DNA of 64,000 nt from Stratiformator vulcanicus (lineage in GTDB: Bacteria; Planctomycetota; Planctomycetia; Planctomycetales; Planctomycetaceae): the NCBI RefSeq assembly GCF_007744515.1, contig NZ_CP036268.1, forward strand, positions 2,333,712-2,397,711, written 5' to 3'. The translations under genes were made by a program, and so were the position numbers. The notes under the pieces are model-generated. The model made no database searches. It was not told the DNA's origin and saw only the letters and a program-made list of their open reading frames with translations. Of the stretch, positions 19,178 through 27,784 are shown in pieces (the stretch's first letter is position 1; each line of letters opens with the position of its first letter).

Positions 19178-20788
19178 GTGTTGCGTTCCGCCAACAAATA
19201 TCAATCGCCGCAAAAAGCCGGGCACTCCGCTCGCCGCGGCTTCACGCTCGTCGAGGCGCTCGTCTCGGTCGCGCTCGTGATGCTGATGATGGTGATGTTC
19301 TCGCAGGTGTTCGGCATCGTGGGCACCACGATCCAAACGCAGAAGGGGATCGCCGAGAACGACCAGCGAGCACGACTGCTGGTGAATCTGCTGCAGGGTG
19401 ATCTGCAACGGCGAACGTATCGCGATGTCGTTCCGTTCTGGCCGGGTCAGAACACCAGTTCATTTTCGGATATGGAGCTTCGCAGGGGCTATTTTTCGAT
19501 CTCTGAGAATGAGTCGAACAATCCGCTCGACGATGTTCTCGCACTCACGATTGAAACGACCGGCGATGATGTCATTTTCGGTAAGACGGCCGAATTAGCC
19601 GACATGGCATCCGGTGGAGATGCGTTGGATCAGCCGGAGTTTGATGACGGCGTTTCCACGGTGAACGGCGTTGGCGTCTCGACGGCGGCCGAAGTTGTTT
19701 ATTTCTTGCGTGGCAAAAATTTATATCGCTCCGTTCTGCTGATTCGCGATCCATACGTTGATGGTGCTTCGGGCACGCAGGGACAGCCGAAACAGGATGG
19801 GGGTGGCGGCAACTATTTCAGCGATGTCGATAGCAGCAGTGCCTTCAGCTACTCGACTGATCCGCTGGCTTACCCGGCGGGGCCCAATCAACCCGATACC
19901 GCCAACGGTTATTCGGGCGTGTTCTGGCGGGACTTCGATTACGCGGCGTTTTATGACACATCCACAAATGTGACTAAGTTTCACAGCGTCGACTTTTCGT
20001 TGAGCAACGATATCGGCGGCGGGGGTGGGGGCGTCGTCAGTCTCAGCACGTCACCGCCGATTGATGTCCCGACGAGTTTGGGATTGCCTCACTTGCGATA
20101 CGGCTCGTCACTTGCGGTTCTATCAGGCGCGCCGCGGGAATATCTCGACAACGCCACCAACAGCGGACCGTTTCTTGGACGGTTTCTAAAACGGGAAACG
20201 GCTGACGACACATTTCGATATCCCGGCGAGACCACGAGCGCCACGACGAACCCCTATCGACGAAACGATCTCACCGATTCCGATAACGACGGAGTAATCG
20301 ACCTCTATGATGATTTTGTCGGTCGACGCAATGTCGAACTGTTGCTCACCGATGTCTTGGAGTTCGACGTCAAAGTGTTCGATGACGGGCTGACGCTGCC
20401 CGCTTTCGTCGATCTTGGAAATGGCGGCGGCGGCTTCTATGGCACGCCGTTTAATCCGACCGCAGATTCAACCTATGGAAATACGACCAACCTCGATTCT
20501 GGAAGCGGTTCGACCGGCGATTTTCAAGATGATTCGCGACGGCGGTACGATACTTGGCATCCGGCGTTGAATGAGAATACCTCGACTGGTCTTGGCGATC
20601 CGATTAACGGTATTGGAGTGCCCGCATATGCACCATACAACGGTGGCGATCGCTATTCGCAACCCAACTTCGGCTTGGGTGACGGCAACGAAGAGGCCCT
20701 CAAAGCCATCCAAATTCGCGTCGTCTTCAAAGACCCGTCAAGCGAGCAAATTAAGCAGGTGACGATTACACAGTCGCTGGTGGATTGA
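19178..20788 (+). CDS. GspJ-like minor pseudopilin
   Basis: 536 residues with a GTG start at 19178; a TTG follows immediately. A short basic leader ends S-A-R-R-G/F-T-L-V-E-A-L with Glu +5 and a Met-rich helix, then G-T-T-I-Q-T-Q and a helix of Q-R-A-R-L-L-V-N-L-L-Q-x-D-L as in GspJ. The large C-terminal part has Gly-rich loops and at least one calcium-type loop (D-S-D-N-D-G-V-I-D). It ends in K-A-I-Q-I-R-V-V-F-K-D-P-S, a strand typical of the family's last sheet. Only 21 bases separate it from the previous gene, so the genes are probably co-transcribed. Confidence 0.82.
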   Translation: MLRSANKYQSPQKAGHSARRGFTLVEALVSVALVMLMMVMFSQVFGIVGTTIQTQKGIAENDQRARLLVNLLQGDLQRRTYRDVVPFWPGQNTSSFSDMELRRGYFSISENESNNPLDDVLALTIETTGDDVIFGKTAELADMASGGDALDQPEFDDGVSTVNGVGVSTAAEVVYFLRGKNLYRSVLLIRDPYVDGASGTQGQPKQDGGGGNYFSDVDSSSAFSYSTDPLAYPAGPNQPDTANGYSGVFWRDFDYAAFYDTSTNVTKFHSVDFSLSNDIGGGGGGVVSLSTSPPIDVPTSLGLPHLRYGSSLAVLSGAPREYLDNATNSGPFLGRFLKRETADDTFRYPGETTSATTNPYRRNDLTDSDNDGVIDLYDDFVGRRNVELLLTDVLEFDVKVFDDGLTLPAFVDLGNGGGGFYGTPFNPTADSTYGNTTNLDSGSGSTGDFQDDSRRRYDTWHPALNENTSTGLGDPINGIGVPAYAPYNGGDRYSQPNFGLGDGNEEALKAIQIRVVFKDPSSEQIKQVTITQSLVD

Positions 20789-20803
20789 AGGGGTGAGAGT
20801 TCA

Positions 20804-20907
20804 ACAAGCCGCACTTCCTGTGAAGTGCGGATCGAACGCGGGGAGCGGCGGAAAATGGTTCTCGCAGGTCGCTCTCTTGATCGGCCCGCGGCTCTCAGGA
20901 GCCTCGG
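20804..20907. repeat. Palindromic intergenic repeat, family 1, copy A
   Basis: Begins ACAAGCCG and contains the perfect hairpin CCGCACTTC-CTGT-GAAGTGCGG, then a variable centre and the end element GCGGCTCTCAGGAGCC. This copy lacks the usual closing CGGCTTGT and runs into a family-2 element. It lies in the spacer between two co-oriented pseudopilin genes. Confidence 0.8.
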
Positions 20908-20920
20908 AGTGATTTCAATA

Positions 20921-21015
20921 CCAGCCAGAGGCGCAAGCCGATGGTCGATCAACGAGCGATTTTCCCGACGGCTTGCGCCTCGGGCTTGTATGTTGAGCGA
21001 TTTGAAACCGCTTCT
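20921..21015. repeat. Palindromic intergenic repeat, family 2, copy 1
   Basis: A 95-base element whose 13-base arms GAGGCGCAAGCCG and CGGCTTGCGCCTC (20928-20940 and 20969-20981) are perfectly complementary and extend further with one mismatch. A copy of identical length in opposite orientation lies at 32696-32790. Confidence 0.8.
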
Positions 21016-21099
21016 CGGGTTGTTGACGGCGGACGGCGAAAAGCGTTTTAAGAACTAACGTCCTCGGCGGGCCAATGCCTTGGACTACGGACAAAACCA

Positions 21100-24000
21100 A
21101 TGCGATCACTAAATGCATCAATAAGTCACCACCTGCCGCCGCAGGCACAAGGACCCTGTGGGTCGCCGCGACGCGGTAGCGTGATTGTGGTGGTGCTGGG
21201 GCTGTTGGGGATGATGCTGATCCTGGGGTTCGTGTTCTTCACGATCGCCTCGCAGGAGGAGCAGAGTGCCCAGTACTTCGCTGAAACGGCGAAGGAACCG
21301 CGGTCGCTGGAACTCGATGCGACCGCGCTGTTCGATCACGCGCTGGAGCAACTGATCCTCGGCCCGGAGGACGGTCTTTATAACTCGGCCCTGTGGGGCG
21401 GCCGGGCCAGCCTGCTGGCCACACTCGTGGGCACCGACCTGCAACCGTTCGACGGCGGCGGCGTCAATCTTGTCATGGACACGAGCGGTACCGTCGCGGT
21501 TCCCTCGGTGGATGCCGACTACAACGGTTCGCCCGACGGCGCGAGCACGCAGTTTGCGCTGGAATTAAATCAATCCCCGGTCGCCAACAACCGCGGTGAT
21601 GCGGATGACGATCAGCTGACGACCGGAGCACTCACCAGCACCCGCCTGCCACAGCCCGACGTTAACTACACCTATCCCGATATTAATTCCCCGTTTCTGG
21701 CCTATCGGGGCATTGAGCCGTCGACCGGCCAAGAAGTCATCATTCCTTCGTTTCACCGGCCGCAGTATCTGCGCAGTTCGGCTGATCCGGATTCGACCAC
21801 CTGGTACAACACGGCGGCTCTGTCGAGCCGGGTGATGCGGCCTCATGCTGATCACATCGCGTATCTGAATGACGGGACGCGTTCGGGTGAAGATCGCTTC
21901 CCGCAGAATCCGGCCCTATTTCCGACGGCCGGCGTCTTCACATTTCGACCGGCCGGCTGGAGCGAAGGGCATTGGGAGAATGGCGGCACTTCTTCGACCT
22001 ATGACTTCGACGCCGACCCGGATGGCGATGGCGTGAAAGAGGCGGTCTGGCTGGATCTCGACTTCCCGGTGCAGCAGACCTCGGACGGGTCGATCACCTA
22101 TGTCCCGCTGTTCGCGATCACGGTGTATGACCTCGATGCGTTATTTAATCTGAACGTCCACGGCAACGCGTACGGTGACATTCGACTCGACAACACGACA
22201 ACACTTAATAGCCAGGACTTCGGCGGCGGGCAGTCGATTTCACAGTCGAACATCGGGCGCTCGCCGCATGAGGTCAATCCGACATGGGCCTTCGATGCCG
22301 ACCCGAACGGGGCCGATACATCGCAGCACCGGCGCTACCTCGGCATTCATAGTGGTGGCCCCGCTGATCGACAGATCGGCGAAGGCAGCGGAGCGGCCAC
22401 GGCACAAACTCGCATTGCCGAGATGGCGAACCTGGAGTGGTGGTGGTTGCTGACGGGGCGGCCCGAACTCGACACGGCGACGGGCGACATCCTGAGCCTG
22501 GTTCTGGGCCGCTGGGGCGACCCGACGCGGCTGCGGAACGGCTACGAAAACGTGAATACCAACGGCTTCCCCCTGCCGGGCGAACCGACGGAAGATGATG
22601 ACGGCAACGCGGCCTTCGGGTCGGCGGCTTCCGACACGAACAATGTCGTCTTCCCCAGCACCATCGCGGCGACCCTGCCGCACCGGCATCCCGTCGATCC
22701 GCGGGGTGAGGGCACTGATATTGCGTCAGGATCGAACGGCAAAGGCCGGTTGTTTCAGACCGATGCCGGGAAGTTTCGCTTCCCCGGATACGCCAACTAT
22801 TGGACCCTGTCGGGAATCAGTGGCGGTGGCGGCGTGATCGGTTGGGGGAACGCGTTCAACAGTACGCTTATCTCGATTTCAGCGACGGGCCCGTTGTACG
22901 GTATCGGTGACTCAACCGGTGATTTGTTCACCGGCGGCGATGGCTTGCTGAAATACATTCTGACCGACGATCCGGGCGAAACTCTGCTGACGGTCGGTGA
23001 CTCCTCCGACGCGATTTACGGGCCGGACGAAACCGCGGTGCTGCACACCTCGCAGACCGATCTTGATCAAACCAATACCGTCGGCCGCGTGCAGTCGGTC
23101 GCGCCGTTTAGTCTTAAGGAAGCGACCACTGCCGATGACATCCGCAGCCGCCTGACGGCGACGAGTGCGGATGTGAAGGCGCATGGGTTTAGCAAGATGG
23201 ATGGTTTGCTGGCGACACCTTCGGTTGTAAGCAATCAATTTCTCTACACCGGCGAATGGGATGGTGACGGGAACTTCGACGACTTTCCGCCGCGTGCGGG
23301 AGGTGGGCCGCCCGTGGGCGATCCGCGGGAACCATTTCGGCAAGAAGTCCGCGAGCTGCTCCGGCACGACGTCGATCCGGTCGCGAAGCAGGGAGACCGA
23401 AATGAATTGCGGATGCTGCGGAAGATCAGCCCGAACCTTGTCGCGGCGGCCAATACCAATGGCGAAGTCGTGTTGCGACCGCTCATGACTCACCCCGCGA
23501 CGGGGTTGTCGTCAGCCGATTTGGCGAGCCAATTGACAGTTCCGTCCACGACGTTCGGGATTCCCGATGCCTCGGCGGCGCTGAACGGTCAGCGGTCGTG
23601 GAACGTTGCCGGAAACCCGGCCTTGCAGGAGTGGCACGCTCGCCGCGATCGGCAGAACCTGGCTCGGGATATTTACGTTCTACTTTATACATTAAATGCG
23701 GAGCCCGGTTTTCAGCCGCTCGTGGCGCCGTCGGGAAGCGTCCATCCAGACCCGGACGGCAGTACCACGATTAATGAACGCCTCCGGGAGATGGCGCAGT
23801 TTGCCGTCAATATGGTCGACGCAGCCGATTCCGATAATATCTCGACCGTCTTCGTATACGACACCGATCTGTCGAACGGCTACACCCTTAACGACAACGG
23901 CTATGTCGACAACGCCGACACCGACCGCGAAGTCGTCTACGGGGTTGAGGCTCAGGAATTAAATCTGAATGAAGCGATGGTCGTCGCCACGCGGAAGATC

Positions 24001-26178
24001 AATGATTCCGGTTCCGATAAAGACCACCCGATGACGTCGTGGTTCGAGAAAGAACCGCACTGGTTTGCTTATCTGGAGCTGCAGCTTTGCGGGCCGGGGA
24101 CCGCCGCCGGTGATCTCGACCTCAACGGCGACTGGCAGATCGTGACCGTCACCAGCGAGGTCGGTGCCGAAGAGACTTACACAACACTCACCGATGGTAG
24201 CGTGCTCGGGTCGAACAATCGGCTCTATACGATCGGGGCGACCGACTCCAGTTCCAACAGAATCGAGCGGGTCTCGCCCGATGATGCGGCCGAGCTTAAT
24301 AATGCCGCGACGACCGGTACGGCCGACAGCCGGATGTTCGTCGACTTCACGCAGCTTAAAGCTGGCGTGACCGACTTCGACGATCTGTCGTTCGGTGGGA
24401 CGAATCCGACCAACTCATTCGTTCCTTACAATAGCCCGCTCGACCTCGATCTATTGGTTGACGGCACGCTCTACGAAATTAATCAGGATTCAAACACGTC
24501 GGAGACCTATCTGGAGACGCCGGAGGTCGGAAACGCATTTACGGGCTCGGCCGAAGCTCGCGGCGTGAATTTCATCCGGTTCGTCGCTCCCGACCTCGAC
24601 ACGCTCGATTCCGGGACTTCGGTGAAATTCGTTCTGCGTCGCCGGGCCAATCCGGTCCGGAACGTTCCGACAGTCGCGGCCGACATCGCCGACGACGCGA
24701 CCAACTACGACAACCCGTGGATTGTGGTCGACGAGATGGAGGTCGACGTCGACGCACTGGCATTGCTGTACGGTGACGACAATCTCGATACCGGGATGTA
24801 CGCGTCTTACCCCAACTCACCGCCGGCGACGCCCGAAAGTCTGGCGAGTAAATTACAGGACGTGACCAGCACGAATCGCAGCCGGGCACTGAAGCGTGGC
24901 GCACCGAGCGATGCCAACTTCCCGACCGGGACCGACGTCAACTCGCACGACTTCAACCTGGCGAACGATCGGGCTCCGAATAAGTACACCGTCTGGCAGC
25001 CGCACTACGATCGGCCGATGTCGACGTTGGCTGACCTGTTGCAGGTGCCGTTATACGGGCCGGCGGAGTTGACCGTTCAGCTCTCCGATAACAACGTGAT
25101 TGACCGTCGCCACATCGCGGCGGCGCGGTTCCTGTATCCGGACGGCCAGACGAGTTTTGGGGTCAATTCGATCACCTCGGACGGACGGGTCGGGTCGGGG
25201 GAATCGCTGCAGACCAACCTGTGGTTCCGGATGCTGCAGTTCCTCGAGATTCCGTCGTCGTACGGGAACTACGATTCCGACTATCCGTGGTTCGTCGAAC
25301 CGATCGGCACCGCGGCCTTCAGCGGGTCGGCCGGATCGCGTGAGCGGTTCCGGCAGTTCGGAAAGATCAACGTCAACACGCTCCGCCATCCGCATGTGCT
25401 CGGCGGTATTCTGGATGATACGGACGTGGCCGGGCTTTATAACTACGGCTCGGTCGTCGGTCTGCGTTCGACTTCTGGTGAAACTTTTGATGGCACGACG
25501 AATGCCCGCGATTGGTGGAACAGTCTGATTTCAGCTCGTGACGGGCTCGACCCGGTCTCCGGGTCCCTGTACTTACCCGGTTTGCCATCGCGAACCGTGG
25601 GTGCCGACTACGCCGGTCCCTTCCGCGGGTTTGCTGATCCGCTGAAGTACGACGGCTCGGGGATCGACTATGCGGCGAGCCTTGGGCAGACGCTATTGCG
25701 CCGGCTGCCGGGCGATGACTTTAACGGAGTGCTTCCTCGGGGGCTGTTCGAACTGGGCGATGCCGACGAGCACGATCATGAATTCGATCACAACACCGAC
25801 GGCATCGACGACTTGGATTTCTCCACCCGCTACCGACTGCTCGGCAAGGTGCTGCAGAATGCGACGACGCGGAGCAACGCGTTCGTGGTCTTCATCAAAG
25901 TCGATTTCTTCGAGGCGGTCAGCCGCGACCATGATACGAACCCATCAACCCCGAATGTGGTACAGATCGGCGGGAAGCTGCCGACCTCGCCGGGGAATCG
26001 GGCGGTGTTCGTGATCGATCGCACCCTGGCTCTCGAATCGCTGGAGGAGTCTGATTTGCCGCTCGATCCGAACCTGGCGGCAGGCGGCAACGCAACGTTC
26101 AGCTTCGCCCGCGACAGCGACGGCAATCCGGAGTTCAACTGGCGGAATCTGGTGCTGCATCGCAAGACGCTGCAATAG
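21100..26178 (+). CDS. Giant GspK-like pseudopilin-associated protein
   Basis: 1692 residues, five times the length of an ordinary GspK. The N-terminus has a basic leader ending S-P-R-R-G-S-V-I-V-V-V-L-G-L-L-G, then a hydrophobic helix to about residue 50 and Q-E-E-Q-S-A-Q-Y-F. It lacks the G/F-T-L-x-E signature, as GspK-type proteins do. The exported remainder is acidic and Asp/Asn-rich. It contains calcium-type loops (D-P-D-G-D-G-V, N-T-D-G-I-D-D-L-D) and a phrase L-F-A-I-T-V-Y-D-L-D-A-L-F-N-L-N-V-H-G. As the last and largest member after three minor pseudopilins, it resembles protein A of the Verru_Chthon cassette in layout. The fibre-tip role is inferred. Confidence 0.75.
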   Translation: MRSLNASISHHLPPQAQGPCGSPRRGSVIVVVLGLLGMMLILGFVFFTIASQEEQSAQYFAETAKEPRSLELDATALFDHALEQLILGPEDGLYNSALWGGRASLLATLVGTDLQPFDGGGVNLVMDTSGTVAVPSVDADYNGSPDGASTQFALELNQSPVANNRGDADDDQLTTGALTSTRLPQPDVNYTYPDINSPFLAYRGIEPSTGQEVIIPSFHRPQYLRSSADPDSTTWYNTAALSSRVMRPHADHIAYLNDGTRSGEDRFPQNPALFPTAGVFTFRPAGWSEGHWENGGTSSTYDFDADPDGDGVKEAVWLDLDFPVQQTSDGSITYVPLFAITVYDLDALFNLNVHGNAYGDIRLDNTTTLNSQDFGGGQSISQSNIGRSPHEVNPTWAFDADPNGADTSQHRRYLGIHSGGPADRQIGEGSGAATAQTRIAEMANLEWWWLLTGRPELDTATGDILSLVLGRWGDPTRLRNGYENVNTNGFPLPGEPTEDDDGNAAFGSAASDTNNVVFPSTIAATLPHRHPVDPRGEGTDIASGSNGKGRLFQTDAGKFRFPGYANYWTLSGISGGGGVIGWGNAFNSTLISISATGPLYGIGDSTGDLFTGGDGLLKYILTDDPGETLLTVGDSSDAIYGPDETAVLHTSQTDLDQTNTVGRVQSVAPFSLKEATTADDIRSRLTATSADVKAHGFSKMDGLLATPSVVSNQFLYTGEWDGDGNFDDFPPRAGGGPPVGDPREPFRQEVRELLRHDVDPVAKQGDRNELRMLRKISPNLVAAANTNGEVVLRPLMTHPATGLSSADLASQLTVPSTTFGIPDASAALNGQRSWNVAGNPALQEWHARRDRQNLARDIYVLLYTLNAEPGFQPLVAPSGSVHPDPDGSTTINERLREMAQFAVNMVDAADSDNISTVFVYDTDLSNGYTLNDNGYVDNADTDREVVYGVEAQELNLNEAMVVATRKINDSGSDKDHPMTSWFEKEPHWFAYLELQLCGPGTAAGDLDLNGDWQIVTVTSEVGAEETYTTLTDGSVLGSNNRLYTIGATDSSSNRIERVSPDDAAELNNAATTGTADSRMFVDFTQLKAGVTDFDDLSFGGTNPTNSFVPYNSPLDLDLLVDGTLYEINQDSNTSETYLETPEVGNAFTGSAEARGVNFIRFVAPDLDTLDSGTSVKFVLRRRANPVRNVPTVAADIADDATNYDNPWIVVDEMEVDVDALALLYGDDNLDTGMYASYPNSPPATPESLASKLQDVTSTNRSRALKRGAPSDANFPTGTDVNSHDFNLANDRAPNKYTVWQPHYDRPMSTLADLLQVPLYGPAELTVQLSDNNVIDRRHIAAARFLYPDGQTSFGVNSITSDGRVGSGESLQTNLWFRMLQFLEIPSSYGNYDSDYPWFVEPIGTAAFSGSAGSRERFRQFGKINVNTLRHPHVLGGILDDTDVAGLYNYGSVVGLRSTSGETFDGTTNARDWWNSLISARDGLDPVSGSLYLPGLPSRTVGADYAGPFRGFADPLKYDGSGIDYAASLGQTLLRRLPGDDFNGVLPRGLFELGDADEHDHEFDHNTDGIDDLDFSTRYRLLGKVLQNATTRSNAFVVFIKVDFFEAVSRDHDTNPSTPNVVQIGGKLPTSPGNRAVFVIDRTLALESLEESDLPLDPNLAAGGNATFSFARDSDGNPEFNWRNLVLHRKTLQ

Positions 26179-26211
26179 AGGTGAGTGTTTAGCGGTGAGA
26201 GGTGAGAGTCA

Positions 26212-26319
26212 ACAAGCCGCACTTCCTGAGAAGTGCGGATCGAACACGGGGAAACGCTATATAGACCATTCCACTCGCAACGTGCGTTCGGCCCGCGGCT
26301 CTCAGGAGCCTCGGCTTGT
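26212..26319. repeat. Palindromic repeat, family 1, copy B
   Basis: A 108-base element from ACAAGCCG to CGGCTTGT, with the inner hairpin CCGCACTTC/GAAGTGCGG and the end hairpin GGCTCTCAGGAGCC. It lies just after the giant GspK-like gene. Confidence 0.82.
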
Positions 26320-26430
26320 GGGGAAGTCGTCGCGAATATGACTTCATAAGGGGTGCCGGTGTGCGTGTCGCCCCCGCATCAGGGCGCCTGCTGATATCTT
26401 GCACAATCGGCTGATCCGACAGGTTTCGTA

Positions 26431-26519
26431 GTTGAAGTGGTCACTGTTGAAATGGTCGCTGTTCAAGGAGATCACCGACCGCACACTACGGGGGCGACAC
26501 GCCCCCGGCACCCGAGCGG
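26431..26519. repeat. 90-base module with 15-base subunits, copy 1
   Basis: Opens with three similar 15-base units (GTTGAAGTGGTCACT, GTTGAAATGGTCGCT, GTTCAAGGAGATCAC) and ends with a GC-rich hairpin GGGGGCGACACGCCCCC. It is nearly identical to 27440-27529. Confidence 0.78.
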
Positions 26520-26555
26520 CAATAGAGGTGAGTGTTTAGCGGTGAGAGGTGAGAG

Positions 26556-26663
26556 ACAAGCCGTACTTCCTGAGAAGTGCGGATCGAACACGGGGAAACG
26601 CTATATAGACCATTCCACTCGCAACGTGCGTTCGGCCCGCGGCTCTCAGGAGCCTCGGCTTGT
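26556..26663. repeat. Palindromic repeat, family 1, copy C
   Basis: A 108-base copy almost identical to copy B. The first arm reads ACAAGCCGTACTTC, one base different, and the rest, including the central segment CTATATAGACCATTCC, is the same. Confidence 0.82.
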
Positions 26664-27058
26664 GGGGAAGTCGTCGCGAATATGACTTCATAAGGGGTGC
26701 CGGGGTGCGTGTCGCCCCCGCATCTGGGTGTTCGTGAGCTTCTTGCACCGACGAGTTTCCCGACAGGATTTCGAGCTTCGCAATGGTCGCGATGCAAGGC
26801 ATGAGCCAAATCTAGCCAACGGGATCGACACGCCCTCGGCACATGGCGCAACCCGAATCAATAGGTTAGAGGACTGGTGCACCACCTCTTATCACCCCGC
26901 CGGTGATCGCAGCACTTTGCTGCCGTTCACGCGGCGGAAGTTGCCGCGGCAAACCGTCGGGCGCGTCCGATTTTTCTTTCGATCTCGAATCACAGCAAAT
27001 GAGGCTCTGAACTCAAAACACGAAGAATAACAAGCCATATTCAATAATCATCGGGTAG

Positions 27059-27079
27059 CCCGGCCGATATTCGGCCGGG
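27059..27079. repeat. Short inverted repeat (9-base arms)
   Basis: CCCGGCCGA and TCGGCCGGG flank TAT. It is closely related in sequence to the perfect palindrome at 27175-27200 a hundred bases further on. Confidence 0.7.
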
Positions 27080-27174
27080 TGCCGACAGGCACACGATGCT
27101 GTTCGGGAAACTTACAATGGAGTGAGTCGTTTCCACGGTTCGATAGTTTTTCGAACGGCATCTTGTCGCTGCGC

Positions 27175-27200
27175 GACCCGGCCGACATGTCGGCCGGGTC
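27175..27200. repeat. 26-base perfect palindrome
   Basis: Both strands read the same over 26 bases, with the half-site GACCCGGCCGACA centred on CATG. It lies in the gene-free repeat block. Confidence 0.8.
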
Positions 27201-27366
27201 ACCCGTGTGAGCCAATTTCTCCGCTTGCAAAGGCATCGAAAACTTGTCGCTGGAGGACCCGTGTGGATATCGTGCAACAGGTGAGCAAGCCGCACACTAC
27301 GGGGGCGACACGCCCCCGGCACCCGAGCGGCAATAGAGGTGAGTGTTTAGAGGTGAGAGGTGAGAG

Positions 27367-27549
27367 ACAAGCCGTACTTCCTGAGAAGTGCGGATCGAAA
27401 GCGGTTTAGAGGGGGAATGGGTTCTCGTGGCTTGTCCCCGTTGAAGTGGTCACTGTTGAAATGGTCGCTGTTCAAGGGGATCGCCGACCGTACACTGCGG
27501 GGGCGACACGCCCCCGGCACCCGAGCGGCTCACAGGAGCCTCGGCTTGT
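27367..27549. repeat. Family 1 copy F, apparently interrupted
   Basis: The left half (ACAAGCCGTACTTC-CTGA-GAAGTGCGG) is at 27367, but the closing elements (CTCACAGGAGCCTCGGCTTGT) appear only at 27529-27549. The 90-base module at 27440-27529 lies between them, as if inserted into or recombined with the element. Confidence 0.65.
27440..27529. repeat. 90-base module with 15-base subunits, copy 2
   Basis: Matches 26431-26519 with a few transitions (GGGGATCGCC for GGAGATCACC). It includes the GC-rich hairpin GGGGGCGACACGCCCCC. Confidence 0.78.
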
Positions 27550-27784
27550 GGGAGAGGCGGGTTGGGAATTGTTCGGATTGACCGATTTTCAGCAGATTCT
27601 CCCAAATCGTGTTGAGATCGGTTAGAATCTACGTATCTGAGAATAACTGGGTGTTCCGAGGGGCGGGCATCCATTCGACACAGCAGTCATTTTGTACGTT
27701 CAGGTTCCAACCTTTGGGCGGGCCGTCCTCAGGGAACCAAGCTGCATGTCACCACGGGTATCAACTACACCGAAAGGAATGCCG

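Larger units (their letters stand above)
26173..27549. repeat. Gene-free block of duplicated repeat units
   Basis: No credible gene. A unit of about 200 bases that starts on the last codons of the upstream gene (CAATAGAGGTGAGTG, 26173) recurs almost unchanged at about 26519-26722, and its first part again at 27330-27400. Each unit carries a family-1 palindrome. A second module (about 90 bases, 26431-26519) with three 15-base subunits and the hairpin GGGGGCGACACGCCCCC recurs at 27440-27529. The segment at 26720-26860 looks like a decayed version of the same modules. Confidence 0.8.

Noticed and set aside
26728-27030. 100-codon plus-strand frame in the repeat block
   Set aside because: It runs across decayed repeat modules and has no protein-like features.
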